This document shows positions 37,729 through 46,749 of a stretch of 64,000 nucleotides of DNA, piece by piece. The stretch covers positions 2,002,625-2,066,624 of the forward strand of contig NZ_KB850072.1 of assembly GCF_000369525.1 (NCBI RefSeq), written 5' to 3'. Under the pieces are notes generated by a model, which worked only from the letters and a program-made list of their open reading frames with translations, made no database searches and was not told the origin of the DNA. Both the position numbers and the translations under genes were made by a program. Numbering within the stretch: the stretch's first letter is position 1; the number at the start of each line of letters is the position of its first letter. Source of the stretch: Acinetobacter higginsii. GTDB taxonomy: Bacteria > Pseudomonadota > Gammaproteobacteria > Pseudomonadales > Moraxellaceae.

Positions 37729-37953
37729 ATGCGCTACTTCTACATAAAGAAAGGCAAGCAATATTTGCATATACAGCAATCACTTTTTGAAGATTATCAA
37801 GACTATTCAGATATCAATGCAATGGTAACTCAGCAGTATGTCTTTTTAGATACCAAAGATGATGCAAAAAAGTTTTTAGAAAAAAGAGAAGCCAATAGAT
37901 TTTTAGTGACGCTTGGAAGAAAGCTGAAAGGCGTTGAGGTTGTGAGGGAGTGA
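37729..37953 (+). CDS. Small hypothetical protein, plus strand, at prophage end
   Basis: 74 residues, basic, with no membrane helix. TTGGAG lies 8 bases before the ATG at 37729, and a small hairpin (37691-37707) and a direct repeat precede it. It runs against the phage late genes, as accessory cargo genes at prophage ends often do. Not recognised. Confidence 0.65.
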   Translation: MRYFYIKKGKQYLHIQQSLFEDYQDYSDINAMVTQQYVFLDTKDDAKKFLEKREANRFLVTLGRKLKGVEVVRE

Positions 37954-38044
37954 GCTTGCTAATGCTGTACACACTGCAAGCAAACCGAGATACTGACATT
38001 TGTTTTAATGGTGTGGGCTGCGCAGCTGGGCAAAACACAAGCAA

Positions 38045-38078
38045 TAAAAACGCTCAGAATCAAAGTAGATAATGAGCG
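38045..38078 (-). terminator. Probable terminator of the phage late operon
   Basis: Inverted repeat of 6 bp (38051-38056 and 38073-38078) with a 16-base loop, followed on the minus strand by T5. It lies 14 bases past the lysozyme stop. Confidence 0.55.
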
Positions 38079-38092
38079 CTTACAATTGAATG

Positions 38093-38650
38093 TTACTTTT
38101 TTAGAAATAATTCAGCCTCCGCTGCACGGCGGTGAACCAAGCCTTTTAAAACCCTGCCTCCACCAATATTCCAAACTTTAAACTGATCAGCGGCTCCCGA
38201 ATAATCACCAGCATTCAGCTTTTTAACCAATGTTGAAGTTTTAAAAGCTTTCTCGCCGATGTTATAGGCCAGTGATACAAGAGCATCAAACTGGTTTTGA
38301 TTCACCACAACAGTTAAAGCACTGTTAACGGCATTTTCAAAGCGCTTTAAATCATGTGCAAAAAATGTCTTAGCTTGTTCCATAGTGCACACATCGCCCT
38401 TTTTGACTTTGACGCCGTTTGGATAAACTGTTGTACCTTTGCCAATGGTCCAAACACCAACCCCATCGTCATAGGCATTCAATCTTAAATCTTCAAAACT
38501 GGTAATTAGGTTAATACCTATTTGGCTGGTTGTCATGCTTGATCTAGTCACAAGATCATCTGCGGCCTTGTTTAACTGGTCAACTTGAGCTTGTGTAAGT
38601 TTACCGCCAGCCAATACGCGAGCAGCATCAAAAAATGGTTTACGATTCAT
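38093..38650 (-). CDS. Phage lysozyme (GH24, T4 type) endolysin
   Basis: Muramidase that cleaves peptidoglycan for release of virions. 185 residues from the ATG at 38650, with GGTGGAAACC before it. An N-terminal helical segment of about 40 residues precedes the catalytic domain. The triad E53, D62 and T68 has the same spacing (9 and 6) as T4 lysozyme E11-D20-T26. No signal peptide or membrane anchor is seen, so it needs the holin. It overlaps the holin gene by 11 bases. Confidence 0.92.
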   Translation of the reverse strand: MNRKPFFDAARVLAGGKLTQAQVDQLNKAADDLVTRSSMTTSQIGINLITSFEDLRLNAYDDGVGVWTIGKGTTVYPNGVKVKKGDVCTMEQAKTFFAHDLKRFENAVNSALTVVVNQNQFDALVSLAYNIGEKAFKTSTLVKKLNAGDYSGAADQFKVWNIGGGRVLKGLVHRRAAEAELFLKK

Positions 38651-39023
38651 GGTTTCCACCTTTTCCGCTGATAATGGCAACAAATGCAGATTTAACCTCT
38701 GCAATAACTTCAGATAGTGTTTTCCCTTTCAATAAAGCAATAGACTGATAAGCAATACCAATGAACAACAAGCCGAACACTGCAAACATCAGCATGATGA
38801 AGCCTTGAAACATTGTTGATGTGCTCAAATAGCCTTGATGCTCTATAAAAGCCGATCCACCATACAAGCTCACTGTGACACTACACACAAACTTTGTAAT
38901 TACCCCAGCCGAAACCTGAATCTTACCGTTCTTATCAATATCGCCACTTAATACCAGCGCCAATATTGCCCCAATAACTGCTGGAAAAATCTTTAACACC
39001 CACGGGATAGCGTTCTCTTGCAT
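38640..39023 (-). CDS. Putative holin
   Basis: 127-residue membrane protein with helices at about 8-26, 40-58 and 70-95, and a charged C-terminal tail. Its place immediately before the lysozyme gene, with overlapping ends, fits a holin. GAGG lies 7 bases before the ATG at 39023, clear of the terminator upstream. The family was not recognised, so the call is from topology and position. Confidence 0.7.
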   Translation of the reverse strand: MQENAIPWVLKIFPAVIGAILALVLSGDIDKNGKIQVSAGVITKFVCSVTVSLYGGSAFIEHQGYLSTSTMFQGFIMLMFAVFGLLFIGIAYQSIALLKGKTLSEVIAEVKSAFVAIISGKGGNHES

Positions 39024-39044
39024 AACAACCTCAATTTAATAGTA

Positions 39045-39078
39045 ATAAAAAACCCTGACTCTATTAAAAATCAGGGTT
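39045..39078 (-). terminator. Intrinsic terminator before the holin gene
   Basis: 8-bp stem (39051-39058 and 39071-39078) with a 12-base loop and T6 on the minus strand. It follows the 52-residue gene and could limit holin expression until late. Confidence 0.85.
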
Positions 39079-39097
39079 AGTTCGGGTTGATTGGGTA

Positions 39098-39256
39098 TTA
39101 TTGATTGGCTTCAATATAGATCAAAATAGGGTCTTCATCTAATCCGCATATCACTTGGTATTCCGCAAGGCCGTCAGTGATCCAACAGATCTTCTGTTTT
39201 CTTGTGCCTAAATCCTGAATATATTCAGAAAGGATAGTAAAATCTTCGTACTTCAC
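39098..39256 (-). CDS. Small protein coupled to the tailspike gene
   Basis: 52 residues starting with GTG at 39256, which overlaps the tailspike stop by 3 bases (GTGA). AAGGGG lies 8 bases upstream, inside the tailspike 3' end. Composition is ordinary for a small soluble protein: KYEDFTILSEYIQDLG at the start, two Cys. Function unknown; possibly a tailspike chaperone or a small host-interaction protein. Confidence 0.65.
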   Translation of the reverse strand: MKYEDFTILSEYIQDLGTRKQKICWITDGLAEYQVICGLDEDPILIYIEANQ

Positions 39257-42150
39257 AGGATGTTCCCCTTCAGTAATGTTGAGATAGTTACAGCGCCGCC
39301 TGTTTGATTTGCAACATAGATATTGCCATCTGTATGCGTTGATACAATTAAATTACCTGGGGTTCCGTTTGATCCATCTAGCACCCCTGTAGTCACTGAA
39401 AAATTTGCATGCCCACTTATTTTAGAAGTGCTCGCGCTTGAGCCCGCTCGCAAATAAGCCTTGCCTGCAATTGCATTTACTGAAGAGCCAAAAACCTCTA
39501 TTTCACCGAATACATAACCGTAAGCCGCATTCTTTTGATATGTGATTACCCCACCGTTCGCAAGAGTTGTATATGTTGTTGCAATTGCGCCATTTACTTG
39601 AGCTGATTGCCCGGATCCGAAACCATTACCCGAACTGCCAGTTGCAATGACTACGTTATTCGGTCCATAGTTACCTTCAGTGTAAGAGCCGTTTGCTACA
39701 ACAGTTGAGAGGTTTTGAATATTTACACCATTTGTTCCATTCTTGGATGCATAGCAATTTCGTGTAGAAATGTGTGCATTATCTAAAGCATAAAGTCCAA
39801 TTACGGAATTACCTGTAGTACAGGCTGCGAATAAATAAGCCTGTGATGCACTTACCACAATTCCAGAACGCCCCGCTTTTGCTCCAGTTGCCCAAGCCTG
39901 ACCTGCTTCAACCATTGAGCCAGTAAATGACATTTGGTGGTTTTTATTACAAGCTGTTAAATTTCGAGAATAACGGCCACTACCACCATTTTGAGTATTA
40001 ATGCCATTTCCACCATTAGAAATTGTGAAGCCGTCAGCGAATTGCCCACCAGAGTTGTTAACAATCATCAAACCATGACTTGCGTTACCATAAGCAAAAC
40101 CAGAATCACAATAAAACCCGGCCCCCGAATCAGTACGCATTCCCTGAAGTCTATTACCAATCAAGCGTACTTCAGATAATCTGCAATAATTACCTGACAG
40201 CATAAGTCCAATGCCATTTGATCCAGCAACAATTGAGCCTCGAAGATACCCGGAACCACCGTCGCCAAAGTTTAATGCGTGTGAAGTAGAACCAATGAAG
40301 TGTGCATAAGGTGCATGTAGATGTGAGCCATTAAAACCCCAAGCACAATTATTAAAACCGGTCACTGAAAAGTTCTGACCGCAAATTAATCTAGACTGTA
40401 TTGCTTCGTATCCTGCATTAGTACCTTTTAGCAATAAGCCCGTTCCGCCCGAACCACCTTCAATTACAAGGTTGTCTAGTAGTTTGATATTTCCATCTTG
40501 CTCGCCAATCAAACCGCTGCCTGACGGATTGTTCTGCTTCAATACGGTTTTCATTACTTTTACAGTAGCACCCAACCAACCCTTAATTGGTGGTGCATAT
40601 CCTTTGAAATATGGAGTAGTGATGTTCCCTAAAGAATCCCGAACCTCTGCTTGATACATATTCCAATTTTTAAGACGTACTGTGACGTTATTCCCTGCTT
40701 TAGCTAATACTTTCCAAGTCCCTTCATGTTGAATCATTGAGACTTTTAAAGCTGTATATTTTAGATTTGAAAGATTATGTGTTGTTACATCGATTGTTAG
40801 AGATGTATCACTGTTTATTGCGGTTACTTGAGCCATACAACCATTAAAAAGCAACACATCCCCTAAATTCACATCGCTTAAAAATACTGTACCTATGCCT
40901 GTTACAACACCATTTGAAATACTAATACTGCCCGAGCTTGCCTTGGTGAAATACCACCATTGGTATCGATTAGCGTCGGCATCGAAATCATCGCTACCCG
41001 ACCCTGATTCAAATGCAGAAGCAATTGTGATGGTTCTTAGTGTGTCGTCAACTGATACTACTGCTCTAGTTTGACCTTTGTAGTGAATTAAATCGCCAAT
41101 ATCCAACCAATTACTTGGACGTGCATTATCGCTTGTACCGCTTAATGTAATAGTTGTGCCTGAAACAGAAGCATTACCCATCTTATTAAAGCCAACTGCT
41201 AACTCCCCCAATTGTGCTTTACGAATTGGAAGGGCTTCAAACCAAGTAGCTCCGCATATAACTTTATCTATTTTAAGATAATCGCCAACGCTTACATTAC
41301 TTGCATCAGCTAATGCATAGGTCACATTCCACACTCCATCCCCTCCATTAGCACTAACAACACTATTGATAGTCGCTTGAATCGGGTCTGCACCTTTGAC
41401 AGTTAATAAAGCATGGTCTTTTGTGTATTTAGCAATGTAATCTGAATTAAAAGTATATGTCGATGTCGGGATGTTTATTGTCGTGGGCGCACTAACAATT
41501 AGATTTTCCATTTTTGCTAAAAATGTTTGTACTTCTGAATTGCTAACAAGGCTGATTGCTGTAGGTTCACGAATCTCAATAATCTTATTCGTTAAAAGTC
41601 CGGCGATTAATGCATCTTTGAGCGTTGTTACTGTTGAGCTTAGAAATTCTTTAATAGTGATGTATTGGTCACTTAAATAGAACTTACCGTCATTATTGCG
41701 GCGCACAAGAGCTTCTATATATGCGCGTAATGCATCATCTCTAGCTTGACTTAAATGATCAAAATACAAATCAGCAGCAATTCTTTCTAAAATCTCTTTT
41801 GTGATTTTTAGATCAGCAAGCCAATCAGTCACCCCAAGTTCTTGAAGTTTTAACCAAATATTATCAAAATCATTATTTACTGCATCTGGCTTAAAACTAT
41901 TATTAAATGTTTGATATTCAGTAGTTCTTTCTGTCTTGGTGTTTCTTAAAATTCTTACCACGTAATTATTTAATGGTGCGACCAAAAAGACCACTGAATT
42001 ATCTACAAGCGACCATGAGCCGTATAGCGAATCATCATTCACAGTTACCAATAAATCACTTTGTTTTTCACACAAAAAATTCAATGGAAATACAGTGGTA
42101 GTTCCATTAGCTATATATTCCTTGAACGGTATCTGTTCTGGCACTGACAT
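39253..42150 (-). CDS. Tailspike / tail fibre with T7-type anchor
   Basis: 965 residues from the ATG at 42150, where AGGAGTGG gives a good ribosome site. The first 150 residues match the T7 tail-fibre anchor (IPFKEYIANGTTTVFPLNFL, then DSLYGSW and VRILRNT). The middle (about 200-830) is Gly/Asn-rich, with repeated short strands typical of a right-handed beta-helix. Such spikes bind and often cut capsule. The C-terminal part is probably the trimerisation end. The specificity cannot be read. The stop overlaps the next small gene. Confidence 0.82.
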   Translation of the reverse strand: MSVPEQIPFKEYIANGTTTVFPLNFLCEKQSDLLVTVNDDSLYGSWSLVDNSVVFLVAPLNNYVVRILRNTKTERTTEYQTFNNSFKPDAVNNDFDNIWLKLQELGVTDWLADLKITKEILERIAADLYFDHLSQARDDALRAYIEALVRRNNDGKFYLSDQYITIKEFLSSTVTTLKDALIAGLLTNKIIEIREPTAISLVSNSEVQTFLAKMENLIVSAPTTINIPTSTYTFNSDYIAKYTKDHALLTVKGADPIQATINSVVSANGGDGVWNVTYALADASNVSVGDYLKIDKVICGATWFEALPIRKAQLGELAVGFNKMGNASVSGTTITLSGTSDNARPSNWLDIGDLIHYKGQTRAVVSVDDTLRTITIASAFESGSGSDDFDADANRYQWWYFTKASSGSISISNGVVTGIGTVFLSDVNLGDVLLFNGCMAQVTAINSDTSLTIDVTTHNLSNLKYTALKVSMIQHEGTWKVLAKAGNNVTVRLKNWNMYQAEVRDSLGNITTPYFKGYAPPIKGWLGATVKVMKTVLKQNNPSGSGLIGEQDGNIKLLDNLVIEGGSGGTGLLLKGTNAGYEAIQSRLICGQNFSVTGFNNCAWGFNGSHLHAPYAHFIGSTSHALNFGDGGSGYLRGSIVAGSNGIGLMLSGNYCRLSEVRLIGNRLQGMRTDSGAGFYCDSGFAYGNASHGLMIVNNSGGQFADGFTISNGGNGINTQNGGSGRYSRNLTACNKNHQMSFTGSMVEAGQAWATGAKAGRSGIVVSASQAYLFAACTTGNSVIGLYALDNAHISTRNCYASKNGTNGVNIQNLSTVVANGSYTEGNYGPNNVVIATGSSGNGFGSGQSAQVNGAIATTYTTLANGGVITYQKNAAYGYVFGEIEVFGSSVNAIAGKAYLRAGSSASTSKISGHANFSVTTGVLDGSNGTPGNLIVSTHTDGNIYVANQTGGAVTISTLLKGNIL

Positions 42151-42160
42151 TGGGCCACTC

Positions 42161-43846
42161 CTAATTAAAATCCAAAGTGGCTTCAAAAACGCCACTGTCT
42201 GGCCTCCAATTAGGTGACTCAATAGATTCTATTCCGTTGTGTATCTTACCTACGCGCTCAGGTGCGGATACAATTGCACCAGAAAGCGAGTCCAAATAGT
42301 CATCTGGTTGACTCGATATAGCTGGATTCCATTCACGCATCTGTTTTACTTGCGCCGTGTCCTCTGTCTCCCCACCTTCTTTCTCAACCCAAAGAACAGA
42401 TACATGTGCCCACAACATGCCCGATAACAAAGGCGACTCGATACCCTCTAAAATTCGCTTATTCTTATTCTCTGTGCTGTGTTTTTCTTCTACCACACAT
42501 CTAATACGGCGTTTCTTCAATGCTCCTTTCAGCGAATCAGGCGCAAAGCCGCCGATCCCGTTTGTCTCGATAACAACTTTTGGTAGTTTAAATTCTTCGA
42601 TAATGTCGCAAAGCTGCCAAACTTGACCACCTACAATCTCCCCACCTTCATTGGTAACTGTTACAGGGCCAGTAAGCGGAATTGCTCTATGCCAGTACTT
42701 ATTGCCATATTCATCATGGAAAATAAGCGCCGTGGATGATATGTCGGATTTGAGCTTGCCTGAAGATGGGTCCCATCGGAACGATGCGCCTACAAGTCGG
42801 CGGTCGCCAAGAGTTAAAACATATTCTTTGTTTGCTCGTTTCAGCACTGGTTCACAGTCATAAGGGATAATTTTGTCAGGGTCTAAACGCACATCCCCAA
42901 CAGGTTTAGCATGCATTTGATACTGTGAATCCCATTCATTTAGGGTTTTACACTCTCCGCGCCTAAACTCCATTTCCTCTTTTGTGAAACGTTCAGACCA
43001 AATACCTTCTGAATAAAAGTCTGTGATGTAGTGATCTTCAAGCAACGTAACTTGCCATTGATCACCAATCTTTTTACATAAATAATGGACGCCTTTTTCA
43101 AGGTACTTGGATCCAATTCCAATTCCGCAAAATGAATGAATCGGTTCAAAATCTAAATTAACAATTTGACCAGCTACACCGTTCTCTATGCGGCGCTCAT
43201 GCTCAAACATTTTTAAAATAAACTTAACCACACCCCTTTCTTTTTTGATTTTTTCATAAAGGGAGTCGTATGTATGAGGTGTACCAATCCATAGCTTTCT
43301 GCCACCCGGTATTGCAATGTGTGTTTGTTCGCTAAGCTTCTTCGGAAGCTTCTCGCGTTGCTCTGGATTTGATGTTGTTTGCGGTGTCTCTACATCGTCG
43401 TTTTCAATAAGGTGTGCACGGTGGCCTGTTACACCCGACAAGATGCCTTTCGCCAACATTGTGCCGTAACGCACGTCCTTTGTTCCATTTACAAACCAGC
43501 GCTCAACCTCTCCTTGTTTGATCGCAACTGCATGGTTATTTGCACACAATGGATGACGAAGCAAAACATCACGGGTTCCTTTACTGCTTTTGTATGCATC
43601 TGCATCGGTTGTGCCTTGATGTAAGATTTGAGTACTAGGCCAGCAATAAATCACCCAAGCATTAAACACATCCAGAATTGTGGATTTAGAATGTCCACGC
43701 GGCATCATGAGCAATGCTGTGCGCCCATTCAAATAGAATTTCTCTAGGAAGATACAAACTTGAACGTGAAAGCCTGGTACTTTCCAGCCTTGCAGTTCTG
43801 CCCAAAGAATAAAAAATGCTAAAAAGCTTATCTTTGGTTTAGTCAT
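42161..43846 (-). CDS. Phage terminase large subunit
   Basis: DNA-packaging motor and nuclease. 561 residues. Walker A-like LLMMPRGHSKST (about 45-56), a Walker B-like HLIENDDVE (about 150-158), and a C-terminal nuclease domain with KVVIETNGIGG and an Asp-rich end (DDYLDSLSGAI). The overall order is like that of T7-like phages. The start shares one base with the stop of the small gene upstream (TAATG). Confidence 0.9.
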   Translation of the reverse strand: MTKPKISFLAFFILWAELQGWKVPGFHVQVCIFLEKFYLNGRTALLMMPRGHSKSTILDVFNAWVIYCWPSTQILHQGTTDADAYKSSKGTRDVLLRHPLCANNHAVAIKQGEVERWFVNGTKDVRYGTMLAKGILSGVTGHRAHLIENDDVETPQTTSNPEQREKLPKKLSEQTHIAIPGGRKLWIGTPHTYDSLYEKIKKERGVVKFILKMFEHERRIENGVAGQIVNLDFEPIHSFCGIGIGSKYLEKGVHYLCKKIGDQWQVTLLEDHYITDFYSEGIWSERFTKEEMEFRRGECKTLNEWDSQYQMHAKPVGDVRLDPDKIIPYDCEPVLKRANKEYVLTLGDRRLVGASFRWDPSSGKLKSDISSTALIFHDEYGNKYWHRAIPLTGPVTVTNEGGEIVGGQVWQLCDIIEEFKLPKVVIETNGIGGFAPDSLKGALKKRRIRCVVEEKHSTENKNKRILEGIESPLLSGMLWAHVSVLWVEKEGGETEDTAQVKQMREWNPAISSQPDDYLDSLSGAIVSAPERVGKIHNGIESIESPNWRPDSGVFEATLDFN

Positions 43847-44154
43847 TAACTGTATTTAGCTGCCAGTTTCGCGGCTTCTTCTTCGGCCTTTCTAATTAAA
43901 TTCTGTTCGTGTTTTTCTTGGGTTTCTGGTGTAGCGCTGATTGGTAAAGTCTTACCCTCCTTGATTGCGATAATGCGCTCAAGTGCTGCCATTACAGCGG
44001 CTTGGTCTTTCACAATCTTGTACATAAACCCTTTATCGCCACGCTCTACTTTACTTTCTGTGCCGATTTTTAAGGCTACGCCTGCGGTTCCAATCATGTC
44101 GTCCGCTATTTTTTCGGATAGTTTCTTAATTCGTTCCGCTTGATCATCACGCAT
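43846..44154 (-). CDS. Putative terminase small subunit
   Basis: 102 residues, charged and helical, with no membrane segment. The middle has VKDQAAVMAALERIIAIKEGK, a helix-rich stretch. It lies directly before the large terminase gene, as the T7 gp18 gene does, and shares one base with it. The ATG at 44154 comes directly after a hairpin plus T6; the stem 3' arm GAGGG serves as ribosome site. Homology to known small subunits is not certain. Confidence 0.6.
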   Translation of the reverse strand: MRDDQAERIKKLSEKIADDMIGTAGVALKIGTESKVERGDKGFMYKIVKDQAAVMAALERIIAIKEGKTLPISATPETQEKHEQNLIRKAEEEAAKLAAKYS

Positions 44155-44193
44155 AAAAAAGCCCTCGCATAATTTTTAATAATGCAAAGGCTT
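44155..44193 (-). terminator. Hairpin-terminator with embedded ribosome site (copy 4)
   Basis: 12-bp stem (44159-44170 and 44182-44193) with two G-U pairs and an 11-base loop, then T6 and the start codon. The 3' arm contains GAGGG, 7 bases from the ATG at 44154. When folded, it would both end transcription and hide the ribosome site. It follows the internal virion protein gene by 27 bases. Confidence 0.85.
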
Positions 44194-44220
44194 AGGTATT
44201 GGTGGGTTGAGTGTTATTTA

Positions 44221-46746
44221 TTATTGAACAACCCTTTCAAAATCTGGCGCTTGGATATCGTCAATATCATCTCCCCACCATTGGGTGCGCCCTTGTTGTC
44301 GTTGTGCTTTTCTTAAAAGTTTCTCTCTGTAACCCGGTGCGATACTATCTTGGATTTCGTCAAAGAATAACTTGTTTACAGCGGCTTTTGTGTACCATAA
44401 ATTTTGTGCTGGAACTTTATTCTTAATCACCTTGAAAGCTTCGTTTGCTGCATTTGTGTCTTTACCGTCATACCACTGATTTAGATTTCCCACAGTCAAG
44501 CCTAAGGCGGTTTGTGCATCACCGCCAGCTGGGCCAGTCAGAAAATTAGCCACACCTTTTCCAGTTGGGTCTACACCAGCCGCAACAATATCCCCTAGAA
44601 CCGACAAGCCACCACCTTGTACAACTGAGCGAGTAAAAAACTTAGTCGTGTTGCTTTGGTTGTCACTATCCCACATAACTTGAGGATCATTACCATTTGC
44701 CAATTCTTTGAGCTGTACAACCAAAGCACCGAGGATTGTAGTCATAAAGAATAACGACATTCCATAGGCCGCTTTTCCTTTCAGCCCATCTTGTGCCATT
44801 GTACGGCTACCATGACGCATAAGGAACGCCGCTGGGAATGACTTAAATTGAGTCATTGAACGCCAGATTTCTCCCATTGCTGTACCTTTCTTTGTACCAG
44901 CTGTAAGCCATGTGCGTTCTCGCAACCCAGCTTCAACAACTGCCATGCCTTGTTCATCTAAAATGTGGGTCTGGAACTGTGTTGCCACTTCGTCACGCAC
45001 TTTTTTAGGATCACCAAAAGCAACCAGCTTGCTATCTGGTATTTCATAAATTGATCTGGCTGACATAAGCTTGTTTCCTTTCGGATCAACCACTGGAACA
45101 GCAAGACGCATCACCTCCCATGCACGTTCGCTTAACCCTGTGGCTTCCATGACCTCCCGATCTCGAATATCTAAATCATTCCATGCTTTTGATCGGCTAA
45201 GCTCGCCATATTTGGACATTAAAATTTTAGAAAAACCCGTTTTTGATGCAGCAGTTAAAGCATTCAAAAGTGAAATTCTCATGACTTGAGCTGCTATGCC
45301 ATTTGAAACCTTAGCTATTTTTTCTGATTTTCCGTAAACCGAAGTCAGTCCATCGTCAGACCAGCGGTTAATAGAGCCCAGCATTTCTTCAGTTGCTAAA
45401 CCTAAGCTTCGTGCTAGCTCTCTATCTTCTTTATTTTTCGGGTTAAATTGTGTGACCAACTCGCCAAAGGTTTTCCAGTATGAAATGCCATGCACTGAAG
45501 CCGTTTTAGCAATCATTGCTTGATCTGTAATAGAAGTTATAGTTGTGCCGCCAAGCATAGCTGCCACATTGATAGAGCGATATGCAAGCCCGAGATTTGC
45601 TAGCACTTGAGATTGCGGTGTATTGCCATTGGCAAACTCATCAAACATCATTGCAGCACGTTTTAAACTCTTATCAGCATCACTTGCCAAAATTCCGTTA
45701 GCTGTGTCTTTGTGCTTTGCTGCATCAGAAAGCACTTTCATAGCCATTCTAGGGTTACTTCCCAGCGATTCGACCATGGCAATGTCTTTTGACATTGATG
45801 TGATATGCGCCTCAATTAAGTCTGTAAATTGCATACCGCCATATTTGCCTTGATAGTCCATCCATGTGTCAGCATCTTTAAAATGCAAAACACGGCTTTC
45901 ACTATGTTTGTTAGTTGTTTTTGATGTGCCTTGATGTGAAGCCTTTCCAACTTGGGTTTTATTAGCGCCGTCAGTAACAATCGTATCAAAGGCATAATTT
46001 AATAAATCTCTCACTTGATCATCTGTATAGAGCGAACCATCCTCATTGACGTACTTGTTACGATCAATACTTTGGGTTGCATCATCCACCCATTGTTGCT
46101 TCCCTGCTACCGCCATTTTTTCAGCGCTATGAGTTTGCGGAATCCCCCAATCATCTAGCTTTCCAATGTCGCCGCCGTTGCGATTGAACCGTTGACGCAT
46201 TCCTTCAAAAACATCACCCATCTTGTCAGATATTTTTTTCGCAAGAGCATCACCAGAACTTTGACCAAAACGCTCTTGCACAACGTTACGCACTAAATTT
46301 TGATCTACAAATAACCCCAAACCGCCTTTAACATTTGTGAAAAAATCAACTAACTCACCACGGTAAATTGCTGCTATTGATCTGGCCTTAGAGCTTACAG
46401 ATTGAACGCCAGACATATCGCCGTGTGCTGCAACCATACGGTCTACAACCTCACTTGCTGATAATGTCGGGTGATCTAGTGCAGCAATATTTTTATTCTG
46501 AGTTAGAACATCACTCACGGCTATTTCTTTCTTGCGTTGCAGCTGGGCCTTTATATCAATGGCAACTTGCGCGGCTGCTTCACGTAGTTTTTCAGCATCA
46601 CTTAAATTGTGCCAACGTGCCCGATCTTTACGCGCAATATTCTTTTTAGCTTCAATCACGCGCTGTTCAATATTGCGGATTTCTTGCTGGTTTAATGTTG
46701 CTTTGCCTAATGCCTGCGCTACCGCTTGAATGCATTGCTGTTTCAT
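44221..46746 (-). CDS. Internal virion (ejection) protein, 841 aa
   Basis: Large helical, Ala/Gln/Lys-rich protein without a signal peptide, in the position of T7 gp16 and like those ejected with the DNA. A short hydrophobic stretch (about 672-693) may insert in the membrane. GGAG lies before the ATG at 46746. No enzyme motif was seen. It is the last of four internal protein genes in the cluster. Confidence 0.75.
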   Translation of the reverse strand: MKQQCIQAVAQALGKATLNQQEIRNIEQRVIEAKKNIARKDRARWHNLSDAEKLREAAAQVAIDIKAQLQRKKEIAVSDVLTQNKNIAALDHPTLSASEVVDRMVAAHGDMSGVQSVSSKARSIAAIYRGELVDFFTNVKGGLGLFVDQNLVRNVVQERFGQSSGDALAKKISDKMGDVFEGMRQRFNRNGGDIGKLDDWGIPQTHSAEKMAVAGKQQWVDDATQSIDRNKYVNEDGSLYTDDQVRDLLNYAFDTIVTDGANKTQVGKASHQGTSKTTNKHSESRVLHFKDADTWMDYQGKYGGMQFTDLIEAHITSMSKDIAMVESLGSNPRMAMKVLSDAAKHKDTANGILASDADKSLKRAAMMFDEFANGNTPQSQVLANLGLAYRSINVAAMLGGTTITSITDQAMIAKTASVHGISYWKTFGELVTQFNPKNKEDRELARSLGLATEEMLGSINRWSDDGLTSVYGKSEKIAKVSNGIAAQVMRISLLNALTAASKTGFSKILMSKYGELSRSKAWNDLDIRDREVMEATGLSERAWEVMRLAVPVVDPKGNKLMSARSIYEIPDSKLVAFGDPKKVRDEVATQFQTHILDEQGMAVVEAGLRERTWLTAGTKKGTAMGEIWRSMTQFKSFPAAFLMRHGSRTMAQDGLKGKAAYGMSLFFMTTILGALVVQLKELANGNDPQVMWDSDNQSNTTKFFTRSVVQGGGLSVLGDIVAAGVDPTGKGVANFLTGPAGGDAQTALGLTVGNLNQWYDGKDTNAANEAFKVIKNKVPAQNLWYTKAAVNKLFFDEIQDSIAPGYREKLLRKAQRQQGRTQWWGDDIDDIQAPDFERVVQ

Positions 46747-46749
46747 TCA

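Noticed and set aside
39045..39078. Fifth member of the hairpin/ribosome-site class before the holin
   Set aside because: The holin has its own GAGG about 7 bases before the ATG, clear of this hairpin, so it is an ordinary terminator.
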